Assembly (NCBI GenBank): GCA_902788345.1
Contig: CADAJP010000001.1
Location: 328,266 to 392,265, forward strand
DNA from: an uncultured bacterium
GTDB lineage: Bacteria; Cyanobacteriota; Vampirovibrionia; Gastranaerophilales; Gastranaerophilaceae
Reading direction: 5' to 3'
Length of the DNA stretch: 64,000 nucleotides
Shown here: one piece after another, positions 31,712 to 39,055 of the stretch
Position numbering within the stretch: position 1 is the stretch's first letter
Layout: each line of letters starts with the position of its first letter
Program-made: the position numbers and the translations under genes
Notes under the pieces: model-generated
What the model saw: only the letters and a program-made list of their open reading frames with translations
Told to the model about the DNA's origin: nothing
Database searches by the model: none

Positions 31712-31834
31712 ACGTGATTACTCGGGCAATCGTTTATAAAATTTGTCCGGAGTGCCGAAATATCAGCAGCTTGTATAGATACAGGCATTTTTAACTCCGG
31801 GAAATTACGAACCCACAATTGAAAGGAAAAAGAT
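31712..31834 (+). ncRNA. structured leader before rplU, likely L21-type autoregulatory element
   Basis: The untranslated leader contains a nested structure: CCGGAGT (31747-31753) pairs perfectly with ACTCCGG (31794-31800), TGCC (31753-31756) pairs with GGCA (31784-31787), and an inner hairpin is formed around 31770-31785. ACTCGGG at about 31719-31725 can alternatively pair in part with the CCGGAGT arm, giving a possible switch. Ribosomal protein operons for L21/L27 are known to have leaders bound by their own product in other bacteria. This is inferred from position and structure; I cannot confirm a match to a known RNA family. Confidence 0.55.
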
Positions 31835-32191
31835 ATGTTCGCAATTGTAGAAGCAGGCGGAAAACAATATCAACTTGAAGAAGGCCGTTATATTGATATT
31901 GAAAAATTAGAAGGCGCTGTAGATGAAAAAGTTGTTTTTGACAAAATTGTCATGATAGTTAACGGCAAAAAATCTAAAGTTGGTCAACCTTACGTATCTG
32001 GAGCTTCTGTTGAAGGCAAAATCGTTAAACACGACAAAGCTAAAAAAATAATTGTTTTCAAACAAAGACCTAAAAAAGGATACAGAAAAAAACAAGGTCA
32101 CAGACAACAATTTACAAGAGTTATGATTTCTAAAATCAGAACAACTGCAAAAAAATCTTCAAAAGAAGAAGCAGTAGAATCAGCAGAATAG
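31835..32191 (+). CDS. rplU: 50S ribosomal protein L21
   Basis: L21 binds 23S rRNA domain VI in the large subunit. The 118 residues start Met-Phe-Ala-Ile-Val-Glu-Ala-Gly-Gly-Lys-Gln-Tyr and contain Phe-Lys-x-Arg-x-Lys-Lys-Gly-Tyr-Arg-Lys-Lys-Gly/Gln-His-Arg-Gln, the family signature. A Lys/Glu/Ala tail of about 15 residues extends past the usual end. AAAGGAAAAAGAT precedes the ATG. It is followed by rpmA after 27 bases, the standard order; the regulator-like gene often found between them in Firmicutes (Prp) is absent. Confidence 0.98.
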   Translation: MFAIVEAGGKQYQLEEGRYIDIEKLEGAVDEKVVFDKIVMIVNGKKSKVGQPYVSGASVEGKIVKHDKAKKIIVFKQRPKKGYRKKQGHRQQFTRVMISKIRTTAKKSSKEEAVESAE

Positions 32192-32218
32192 ACAAGAAAC
32201 TAAAAGGAGAATATAAAA

Positions 32219-32473
32219 ATGGCACATAAGAAAGGTATGGGATCTACCCGTAACGGTCGTGATTCCGAAGCGAAGCGTTTAGGCGTAAAAAAATTCGGCG
32301 GTGAAGTCGTTAAAGCCGGTAACATCATTGTTCGCCAAAGAGGTACAAAAATTCACCCTGGTAACAATGTAGGTATTGGTTCTGATGATACTTTGTACGC
32401 TATGATTGACGGTCAGGTTAAATTTGAACCACACAGACGCGACAGAAAACAAGTAAGCGTTTACGCTGTATAA
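32219..32473 (+). CDS. rpmA: 50S ribosomal protein L27
   Basis: 84 residues starting [15 protein letters not shown], the conserved L27 N-terminus that reaches the peptidyl transferase centre. There is no cleavable extension of the Firmicutes kind, which agrees with the lack of a Prp protease gene next to it. AAGGAGAATATAAAA precedes the ATG. It ends the operon at a hairpin terminator. Confidence 0.98.
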   Translation: MAHKKGMGSTRNGRDSEAKRLGVKKFGGEVVKAGNIIVRQRGTKIHPGNNVGIGSDDTLYAMIDGQVKFEPHRRDRKQVSVYAV

Positions 32474-32489
32474 AATTTATTTTTTATAA

Positions 32490-32521
32490 AAAAAAACACC
32501 CGCTCAAACGGGTGTTTTTTT
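32490..32521. terminator. bidirectional terminator after rpmA
   Basis: ACACCCG and CGGGTGT form a perfect stem with a 6-base loop, with long A- and T-runs on either side, between convergent genes ending at 32473 and 32527. Confidence 0.9.
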
Positions 32522-32526
32522 ATTTA

Positions 32527-32829
32527 TTAATCTGAATTTACCAACATCGTTGACTTTCCTGCTGCCGCCAAATCCGAAGCTACCGGATCAAACGGAGGCT
32601 CGTTTTTTGAAGGAAATTTCGGAACGACATCTTTATATTTATCATTTAATACTGCAAGCGAATTATTAACAATTTCAGGTGATTCATATTCTGCAACAGA
32701 AACAATATTTGTTCCGTTGTAATATTGACCGCTCATAGTAATTAACTGACTTTTTGAAACTTTTGATTCCGGTTTCACTTCACGATTTGTTAAACCTTTT
32801 ACAATTGCACTGAAAATTTTAATGCTCAT
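32527..32829 (-). CDS. hypothetical 100-residue protein
   Basis: Not recognised. The start MSIKIFSAIVKGL is followed by a basic stretch, a Gln-Tyr-Tyr-Asn-Gly-Thr-Asn beta-like segment, a helix (Ser-Pro-Glu-Ile-Val-Asn-Asn-Ser-Leu) and a Pro-rich acidic end. There is no signal peptide cleavage site, membrane span or cysteine. The ATG follows ATGGAGAGAGTCAG, a good ribosome site. It ends at the rpmA hairpin and stands alone. The start only loosely resembles the N-terminal segment shared by other unknown proteins here, so I do not count it with them. Confidence 0.6.
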   Translation of the reverse strand: MSIKIFSAIVKGLTNREVKPESKVSKSQLITMSGQYYNGTNIVSVAEYESPEIVNNSLAVLNDKYKDVVPKFPSKNEPPFDPVASDLAAAGKSTMLVNSD

Positions 32830-32929
32830 CTGACTCTCTCCATGATATTGTTCTTATCTATACTTTAATAAAGTATTTTAAAAAGTCACAATTTCAGAAG
32901 GAAGGAATAATGTTACAAAGCTTAACAAT

Positions 32930-33811
32930 TTAATTCCCAAAGACTCTGTTTTTAATTGCTAAACCTGTTTTAGTCGTTGCAAGACCTGCTTTTGAACTTT
33001 CTTTAAGCATTGGAGACATCAATGCTCCCGTCTGTGCCATAGCATCCACAACTTCATCTATAGGAATTTTTGATTCAACACCGGAAAGAGCTAGTTCAAC
33101 CGCAGTAACAGAATGAACAGCCAAAAACGGATTGCGTTTTACACAAGGAACTTCGACAAGTCCCGCAACAGGGTCACAGCTTAAACCCAAAAGATTTTTC
33201 AGGGCAAGAGCAGAGGCATTAAGTATTTGAGAAACAGTCCCCCCCCTTAACTGACATAGAGCTGCCGCACTCATAGCGCTTGCAACACCACACTCGGCCT
33301 GACATCCTGCAACCGCACCGGCTAAAGCAACTTTAACAGAAATTATACGACCTATTTCACCTGCCGTAATTAAAGCATCTAACTGATCTTTTTCCGAATA
33401 ATTATACTTTCTGCTGACTGCTATTAAAACTGACGGCAAAATTCCGCAGGAACCTGCAGTTGGGCAGGCTACAATTGTACCCATACGGATATTTTCTTCA
33501 CTGGTGGCAAGAGCATACATAACAATATTTTGGAATAAATCGCCAAACATTGCTGATTCTTTTTCATATCTGCGGTGCATTTTATAGCAATCCTGACCGC
33601 ACATTCCGCTCAGTGAAAGTTCTTTACTTTGCATACCTGAATCTATTGCTTCTTTCATTGCAAACAGACTTCTATTGGCAAAGGCTCTAACCTGTTCAAC
33701 GGTAGTATCCGCTTCCTGTGCCATTTTTTCCTGTGCAATCTCATATATCTTTTTATTCAGAGAAAGGCAAATATCATATAATTGTTCAAAAGTATTTATA
33801 TTTGTATCCAT
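32930..33811 (-). CDS. sdaAA: L-serine dehydratase, alpha (catalytic, Fe-S) subunit
   Basis: Converts serine to pyruvate and ammonia, feeding the pyruvate:ferredoxin oxidoreductase. The 293 residues carry the SDH-alpha motifs: Gly-x-x-Ala-Cys-Pro-Thr-Ala-Gly-Ser-Cys-Gly-Ile near residue 120, the Ala-Val-Ala-Gly-Cys-Gln-Ala-Glu-Cys-Gly block, and Ser-Cys-Asp-Pro-Val-Ala-Gly-Leu-Val-Glu-Val-Pro-Cys; three cysteines hold the oxygen-labile 4Fe-4S cluster. The regulatory/beta part is a separate gene 3 bases upstream, as in Firmicutes-type enzymes. Iron-sulfur chemistry fits an anaerobe. Confidence 0.95.
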   Translation of the reverse strand: MDTNINTFEQLYDICLSLNKKIYEIAQEKMAQEADTTVEQVRAFANRSLFAMKEAIDSGMQSKELSLSGMCGQDCYKMHRRYEKESAMFGDLFQNIVMYALATSEENIRMGTIVACPTAGSCGILPSVLIAVSRKYNYSEKDQLDALITAGEIGRIISVKVALAGAVAGCQAECGVASAMSAAALCQLRGGTVSQILNASALALKNLLGLSCDPVAGLVEVPCVKRNPFLAVHSVTAVELALSGVESKIPIDEVVDAMAQTGALMSPMLKESSKAGLATTKTGLAIKNRVFGN

Positions 33812-33814
33812 AAT

Positions 33815-34483
33815 CTAACTTTCCAGCTTTTCAACATAAGTAACCCAATATATTTCTTTTTGAGCCTCAATTTTTTCCACTATATCAGGATTAAGATGAC
33901 CATCCACACATATAATCATTGATGCGTCCTGCCCTTTGGCATTTCTGTCACAATCAAGCGATGCGATATTGATATTTTCATCCTGCAAGAAAGAAGTTAC
34001 AGCAGATATAACCCCCGGTCTGTCACGATATACCAAGATTAAAGTATTATAATTGCCCGACAGAGAAACATGGAATTCATTTATTCTTGTAATAAGAATT
34101 TCTCCCGCCCCGACTGAATCACCTGATATTGACATATTTGTATCATCAAAAATCTCGATATCAACAGAATTTGGGTGCCTGTTAAAATCATCATAATATT
34201 CAAATTTGTAATCAATACTTTTAGCTATATCAGATTCAAAAATATTTTTTATTCTTCTGTCTGCGACATTCAAACCTAATATTCCCGCAAGCAAGCCCTT
34301 ATCAGTGCCGTGCCCTTTGCCTGTTTGCGCATAGGAATTATACAATTTGAATATTACTTTCTTGGGAGTTTTTTTGTATATATTTCTTGCCAATAAACCC
34401 AATCTTACAGCTCCGGCAGTGTGAGAACTTGACGGCCCTGCCATGACAGGAGAAATAATATCAAACAATGTAGATTTTTTCAT
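33815..34483 (-). CDS. sdaAB: L-serine dehydratase, beta subunit (with ACT domain)
   Basis: The ATG at 34483 (site AGGAAG) gives 222 residues; an earlier start adds 11 residues without support. The SDH-beta part begins Phe-Asp-Ile-Ile-Ser-Pro-Val-Met-Ala-Gly-Pro-Ser-Ser-Ser-His-Thr-Ala-Gly, with Gly-His-Gly-Thr-Asp-Lys-Gly-Leu-Leu-Ala-Gly following. The C-terminal 70 residues are an ACT domain (Arg-Pro-Gly-Val-Ile-Ser-Ala-Val-Thr, then Ile-Asn-Ile-Ala-Ser-Leu-Asp) that would sense serine. It lies 3 bases before sdaAA. Confidence 0.94.
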   Translation of the reverse strand: MKKSTLFDIISPVMAGPSSSHTAGAVRLGLLARNIYKKTPKKVIFKLYNSYAQTGKGHGTDKGLLAGILGLNVADRRIKNIFESDIAKSIDYKFEYYDDFNRHPNSVDIEIFDDTNMSISGDSVGAGEILITRINEFHVSLSGNYNTLILVYRDRPGVISAVTSFLQDENINIASLDCDRNAKGQDASMIICVDGHLNPDIVEKIEAQKEIYWVTYVEKLES

Positions 34484-34523
34484 AACACTTCCTAATCCTT
34501 TAAAACATTCTATCATAAATTAG

Positions 34524-34775
34524 TTAAGAATTTATCAATTCAAGTTTTTGTTTCCTTGATAATTTATGTTTTATACGATATTCCTCTTTCAAAGCCTCTG
34601 ATTTTGAGCTGAATTCTTTTGTATAAACGACTTTAACAGGCTTGAAAGCTCTGGTATATTTTGCCCCTTTACCTGATAAATGTTCATTAAAACGTTTTTC
34701 AACATCGTCAGTATATCCGCAATACAAAGTGCCTTTAGAAGTTAAAATCATATATACAAAATGCTTTTCAGACAT
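34524..34775 (-). CDS. GIY-YIG endonuclease-like protein (UPF0213 type)
   Basis: 83 residues, the size of stand-alone GIY-YIG proteins. The motif appears as Val-Tyr-Met-Ile near residue 7 and Tyr-Cys-Gly-Tyr-Thr near residue 18, followed by Arg-Phe-Asn-Glu-His-Leu-Ser-Gly-Lys-Gly-Ala-Lys-Tyr-Thr-Arg and a Glu in the Ser-Lys-Ser-Glu-Ala-Leu-Lys-Glu-Glu helix. These proteins are thought to act on DNA, but their cellular role is unclear. It precedes sdaAB by 40 bases on the same strand; the link is probably incidental. Confidence 0.88.
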   Translation of the reverse strand: MSEKHFVYMILTSKGTLYCGYTDDVEKRFNEHLSGKGAKYTRAFKPVKVVYTKEFSSKSEALKEEYRIKHKLSRKQKLELINS

Positions 34776-34822
34776 AAAATAATTATATTCCTATTTTAGT
34801 TTATTTGATATAAACTAAACGT

Positions 34823-35617
34823 ATGAAAAAATATGCAATATGTTATAACCCGAATATTGAAAATTCTGTAAGTGTAATGGAAAAACTCAAAGGCATTTTA
34901 CAAAAATATAATGCCGATTTCAGAGTTTTCAGTATTGATAAGTTAGAAACAGAATGCGATTTTGTTTTTGTTATAGGCGGAGACGGAACAATTCTTAAAG
35001 CCGCACGATTTTACTCAAAATTCGGAATTGCTGTTTTTGGAATAAATCTTGGACATTTAGGATTTTTATCACAAGCAGGCACAACAAATTTAGAAAGCGC
35101 TGTAAATAGTATTCTTAATGCAGATTATAAAACTGAAAACAGATTAATGCTTGAAAGCGGGAATTATAATGCTCTTAATGATTTTGTAATAAAAGGAATT
35201 ATACCGTCAAGAGCTTCAAGCTTTAAACTGGAAATAAACGACAAATTTGTCTGTGAATATTATGCAGACGGAATTATAATTTCGACACCGACAGGTTCTA
35301 CTGCATACGGGATGGCGGCAGGAGGCCCTGTATTAACACCGGACACAGATGCAATTATTATTGTACCAATTTGCCCTCATACATTTTCGGCAAGACCGAT
35401 AGTTGTATCATCACAAAGCACAATAAAAATCTTGTCATGTCCGAATCAAAGCTACACAGTAAGTGCTGACGGACAGGAAATTTTTGATTTCACAAAAGAA
35501 ATTACAATTACAAAATCAAAATACTATGCAAAACTGGCTCTTTTAAAAGAGAATGATTTTTATTCGGTATTGAGAAATAAACTTCAATGGGGAATTAGTC
35601 CCGTAAACCAAAAATAA
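34823..35617 (+). CDS. nadK: NAD kinase
   Basis: Phosphorylates NAD to NADP. The 264 residues contain the Gly-Gly-Asp-Gly-Thr motif (near residue 54), Gly-Ile-Asn-Leu-Gly-His-Leu-Gly-Phe-Leu, Ala-Asp-Gly-Ile-Ile-Ile-Ser-Thr-Pro-Thr-Gly-Ser-Thr-Ala-Tyr and a C-terminal Asp-Gly-Gln-Glu. Length is slightly short but complete. No strong ribosome site is visible before the ATG, and the gene lies 47 bases from the divergent GIY-YIG start. It converges on queE with only 2 bases between stops and no terminator. Confidence 0.95.
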   Translation: MKKYAICYNPNIENSVSVMEKLKGILQKYNADFRVFSIDKLETECDFVFVIGGDGTILKAARFYSKFGIAVFGINLGHLGFLSQAGTTNLESAVNSILNADYKTENRLMLESGNYNALNDFVIKGIIPSRASSFKLEINDKFVCEYYADGIIISTPTGSTAYGMAAGGPVLTPDTDAIIIVPICPHTFSARPIVVSSQSTIKILSCPNQSYTVSADGQEIFDFTKEITITKSKYYAKLALLKENDFYSVLRNKLQWGISPVNQK

Positions 35618-35619
35618 AG

Positions 35620-36306
35620 CTATCTGATATTTAAAAATTTATGTGTTTGAGGTATTAAGCGAACATACTTATACTTTTTCAAAAATTTATCCATAACTAA
35701 TGAGCAAAACTCAGAATCGACTGAAACAATATCATTATCCATCTTAGGCTGTAAAACAAGCTCAATTCCTGAATTTTGCACAATTTCTACACATTTATTG
35801 ATTTCATCTTCTGTTATATTCTTATCAAAGACAATTTTAGCAAAAGTCTGAACACCACCGCAATTTTCCAAAAAACTTTTGTGCAGATAAAAAGTATCTC
35901 TACCTGTTGCAGAAGGAAGTTTTATATCCGCAGCAATAATATCAAGATTTCCTTTTATTTGTAATAGCGGCTTTGTTAAGGTCGCATTTGTTTCAAGATA
36001 AATCTTCATATCAGGAGTACTCTTAATCAAAGGAATAAATTCATTTAAAAAATCAACCCACAAAAGCGGTTCACCGCCGGTAAAAGATATTGAATGAGCT
36101 GCCATAACATCAAAATCTGAAAAAATCTTTTCTTTTAAAGTTAAAGGCGTATAAATTTGAGAATCATTTTCACTAAAATCAGTATCGCAATAATTACAAT
36201 TCAAATTGCAGCCGCAAAACCTTACAAATATCTGTTTATACCCGACTACAGAACCTTCACCTTGAATTGATGAAAAAATCTCTTTAATTTTAGCTTCCGT
36301 AACCAA
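35620..36306 (-). CDS. queE: 7-carboxy-7-deazaguanine synthase QueE
   Basis: A radical-SAM enzyme of queuosine precursor synthesis that contracts the ring of carboxytetrahydropterin. The 228 residues show Ser-Ile-Gln-Gly-Glu-Gly near residue 13, the Cx3Cx2C cluster motif at Cys33, Cys37 and Cys40, and Ser-Phe-Thr-Gly-Gly-Glu-Pro-Leu-Leu. Its start overlaps the end of the dnaJ-like gene by 17 bases, so it is co-transcribed. Other queuosine genes are not in the window. An alternative pyruvate-formate-lyase activase-type role is unlikely given the Gln-Gly-Glu-Gly motif. Confidence 0.94.
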   Translation of the reverse strand: MVTEAKIKEIFSSIQGEGSVVGYKQIFVRFCGCNLNCNYCDTDFSENDSQIYTPLTLKEKIFSDFDVMAAHSISFTGGEPLLWVDFLNEFIPLIKSTPDMKIYLETNATLTKPLLQIKGNLDIIAADIKLPSATGRDTFYLHKSFLENCGGVQTFAKIVFDKNITEDEINKCVEIVQNSGIELVLQPKMDNDIVSVDSEFCSLVMDKFLKKYKYVRLIPQTHKFLNIR

Positions 36307-37402
36307 AATTTTTCCTCACATCATCTTTTGACAAATTTTTAAGCTGTTCATACAACTTTATTTCATCATCCGACAAATTATGAGAAAATTCAATACTTAC
36401 CGTTACAATCAAATCTCCAATTTTACCATTTTTCTTAATACCCTGTTTTGCAAGGCGGAATTTTTGCCCGGAACAAGTATTTGGGGGCAATTTTAATTTT
36501 ATGGTTCCGTCAAAAGCAGGAATAGAAATTTCTTCGCCTAATGCAGCCTCAAAAGGTGTAACAGGAACATTATAATAAATATTCAATTTATCATAGCGAA
36601 TTTGAGTTTTTGTTTCAATTCTCACGGTAATATAAACATCCCCGTTTGGACCACCGTTTTTACCGGAAGCTCCCTCTCCTTTTAAACGGAGTTTTGTACC
36701 GTCTTTTACACCTTTTGGAATAGATACGGTAATTTTTTTTGATTCTGACACAACACCTTTACCGTTGCAATTTGTGCATTTTCCTCCACCAGTAAATCTG
36801 TGCCCTTGGCATTTTGGACAAGTTTTTGTACTACGGATATGAATTATCCGTTTGCTTCCGGTTACTACTTCATCCGGACTAATAACAATTTCAGAGGTAA
36901 TATTTTCACCTTTTTTAGGCTTTAAACTATCTTTTATCCTTTTTATCTTTTTCAGTCTTGAAATATTGTACCTAAACCACTTTGCAATAAATTCAACCCA
37001 TAAATTACCTTGTTTATGGGTTTTGGTTTTGGTTTTATTATTAGTTGAAGTTTCTTTTGTTTCCTGATTTTTGTAGACTTGTTTTTCAAAAGTATCCTGA
37101 TGCGATTCATTTTTATTCTCTGAAGTTTCTTCCTGTTCGTTGCAAAAATTATCTTCAGGTTTTGAAAAATCACGATGAAATATACCATGAACCGTATCAT
37201 ACTTCATACGTTCTAAGTCATTGCATAGCGTATCGTATGCACTTGTAATTTCTTTAAATGTTTCTATTGCACCAGCATCTTTATTTACATCCGGATGATA
37301 TTTTCTCGCAAGCTTTCTGTATGCAGCTTTAATTTCACTCAAAGAAGCATTCACATCTACATCTAAAATTTCATAATAATTTTTTACACTATTAAACGCC
37401 AT
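36290..37402 (-). CDS. DnaJ-like co-chaperone with half-size zinc region
   Basis: Hsp40 proteins stimulate DnaK and deliver substrates. The 370 residues have an N-terminal J domain with His36-Pro37-Asp38, then a charged Glu/Asn/Lys/Thr-rich linker (about 72-135) in place of the Gly/Phe region, a basic amphipathic stretch, and two beta-domains of the DnaJ C-terminal type (about 165-355). The zinc region has only two CxxC units (Cys-Pro-Lys-Cys and Cys-Thr-Asn-Cys) rather than the four of classical DnaJ, so only one zinc could be bound. It is likely an accessory DnaJ/CbpA-like protein; the main dnaJ may lie elsewhere. It overlaps queE by 17 bases. Confidence 0.88.
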   Translation of the reverse strand: MAFNSVKNYYEILDVDVNASLSEIKAAYRKLARKYHPDVNKDAGAIETFKEITSAYDTLCNDLERMKYDTVHGIFHRDFSKPEDNFCNEQEETSENKNESHQDTFEKQVYKNQETKETSTNNKTKTKTHKQGNLWVEFIAKWFRYNISRLKKIKRIKDSLKPKKGENITSEIVISPDEVVTGSKRIIHIRSTKTCPKCQGHRFTGGGKCTNCNGKGVVSESKKITVSIPKGVKDGTKLRLKGEGASGKNGGPNGDVYITVRIETKTQIRYDKLNIYYNVPVTPFEAALGEEISIPAFDGTIKLKLPPNTCSGQKFRLAKQGIKKNGKIGDLIVTVSIEFSHNLSDDEIKLYEQLKNLSKDDVRKNFGYGS

Positions 37403-37478
37403 ATAAACTATTTAATGATAGTTTAAAAAATTTCAACATATCCGAAAAAATTAACCAAAAATATTTATTTTTATAACT

Positions 37479-38153
37479 TTACTTGATTAAAACAAGATCT
37501 CCACGCTTCATAAGAGGGGCAAGATAGCGGATTACATCATTATCCATACGCATACACCCATGTGAAACATATCTGCCTAATAAAGAAGCATCACGATTCC
37601 CATGAATAAATTCACCTATACGGGAAGTTTCACCCGTTTGGGGATCCATACGGTCTAGTATAATTACCATAGGACCGTAATCTTTTGGATGTTTATATCT
37701 TTTTGTATGAGGAGGTGCAGTCCGATAAGGATATGTTTCTTTATGAGAAACAACTCTCAAACCTTTATGAGTCGGAGTCGGTTCATAACCGGTTCTTCTC
37801 CCGCTTGCAATTAAATATGCTTTAAGTGGTTCACCGCTGTCGCCATAATGATACAAAACATTTTTGCTCAAATCTACAACAATTTTTGCCCTTTTCATCT
37901 TACCCTGAACAACTACACTCGGAGATGGTGCATTTGCCAAAACCTCATCAGAAGATGTGCCTTGCGGAGTAATACCGCCATTTTGCCTTACAAATACATC
38001 TGTAGCCGGTGTTGTTACTACTTTTTTACCGTTTGATGTTGTAATAGTTTCAGTAATTTCAAGCTGTGAATAAGATTTTTGCGGATATAACAATGCTCCG
38101 GTTAGTGTTAATGCTGCAATAGGGTATTTTATGTATGGAGTAATCTTAATCAT
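37479..38153 (-). CDS. L,D-transpeptidase (YkuD) with signal peptide
   Basis: 224 residues: a signal sequence or N-terminal anchor (to about residue 30, ending Lys-Ser-Tyr-Ser-Gln), a linker and a YkuD domain (about 90-224). The catalytic motif reads Ser-His-Gly-Cys-Met-Arg-Met with Cys200, preceded by Ile-His-Gly-Asn. Such enzymes make 3-3 peptidoglycan cross-links or attach proteins to the wall, using a catalytic cysteine resistant to most penicillins. The gene is 76 bases upstream of dnaJ on the same strand and divergent from the zincin-like gene. Confidence 0.92.
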   Translation of the reverse strand: MIKITPYIKYPIAALTLTGALLYPQKSYSQLEITETITTSNGKKVVTTPATDVFVRQNGGITPQGTSSDEVLANAPSPSVVVQGKMKRAKIVVDLSKNVLYHYGDSGEPLKAYLIASGRRTGYEPTPTHKGLRVVSHKETYPYRTAPPHTKRYKHPKDYGPMVIILDRMDPQTGETSRIGEFIHGNRDASLLGRYVSHGCMRMDNDVIRYLAPLMKRGDLVLIK

Positions 38154-38228
38154 ACTATTTTAAAACCAATAATAAAAATTTTTTGCTACTAACTAACAAG
38201 AAAAAAAATTTTTGTATTTAATACCAAT

Positions 38229-39005
38229 ATGCGCATACCAAAAATAAAATTTTCTCCAAAATACAGATTCGGAACACCTGCGGAAAAATTAAAAACAGCA
38301 GAAAAGATAAATTCTGAAATCTTTGAACATATTGTTACTCTTTATGATAAAAGAGATAGAGTTCCCATCAGAGAAATTGAACGTGAATACAAAAAGAATC
38401 TGCCGGAGACAATATATCTCAGCATAAAAAAATTAACCGATAAAGAAGAAGAAAAAGTCGGGGGGCTTTTATCGACCTATTTTAAAGATGATAATGCAAT
38501 AAAATTTAAAATGTCACTTCCTGCATGCAATAATCAATTAAAATTTAACATGCTCCCGATATTAATGCACGAAAGCGCACATTTACTTGATTATGCACTG
38601 AATCCGAAGAAAACAAAAACATACGCAAAGGTAATAAACAGATGCGGAATAGCAGAAGACCTTGATAACTTTTATTTTAAAAATATATACAAAACAGACT
38701 CAAAAGAACAATGCACAGCTATTGACATTATCAAACTAAAACAGGAACTTCGAAAGCTTCTCACCGAAATTCCAAGCGAAAACAGAATAATAACACTAAA
38801 CTACTTTAAAGAAGCTTTGGAAAGTGAAATTTTCGCATTTAAAGAAGAACAAAAATATATTTCGCTAATTAATGATAGTAAAGATTATATGTGTTACATA
38901 ACCCGTAATGCTCAAAAAACATTGGAAAAGTTTAAGCTTAATGAAAAGCTTGAAACAATAAAAAAAATAATACTGGAAATAATATCAAGTGAAAGAGGCA
39001 AATAA
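38229..39005 (+). CDS. HExxH zincin-like putative metallopeptidase
   Basis: 258 residues, no named family recognised. A helix reading Leu-Met-His114-Glu115-Ser-Ala-His118-Leu-Leu-Asp-Tyr has the HExxH zinc-peptidase signature. A glutamate in the later helix Leu-Glu-Ser-Glu-Ile-Phe-Ala-Phe-Lys-Glu (near residue 200) could be the third ligand. The remainder is helical and Lys/Glu-rich. There is no signal peptide. The start MRIPKIKFSPKYRFG resembles the N-terminal segment of several other unknown proteins in the window. A four- to five-residue motif can arise by chance, but the helix context is right. Ends at a bidirectional terminator. Confidence 0.68.
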   Translation: MRIPKIKFSPKYRFGTPAEKLKTAEKINSEIFEHIVTLYDKRDRVPIREIEREYKKNLPETIYLSIKKLTDKEEEKVGGLLSTYFKDDNAIKFKMSLPACNNQLKFNMLPILMHESAHLLDYALNPKKTKTYAKVINRCGIAEDLDNFYFKNIYKTDSKEQCTAIDIIKLKQELRKLLTEIPSENRIITLNYFKEALESEIFAFKEEQKYISLINDSKDYMCYITRNAQKTLEKFKLNEKLETIKKIILEIISSERGK

Positions 39006-39042
39006 AAAACAGAGGCTCAAGAATTTGAACCTCTGTTTTTAT
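39005..39042. terminator. bidirectional terminator
   Basis: ACAGAGG and CCTCTGT with an inner TCAA/TTGA extension form a long hairpin flanked by A- and T-runs, between convergent genes ending at 39005 and 39056. Confidence 0.87.
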
Positions 39043-39055
39043 ATTTAATGAATTA

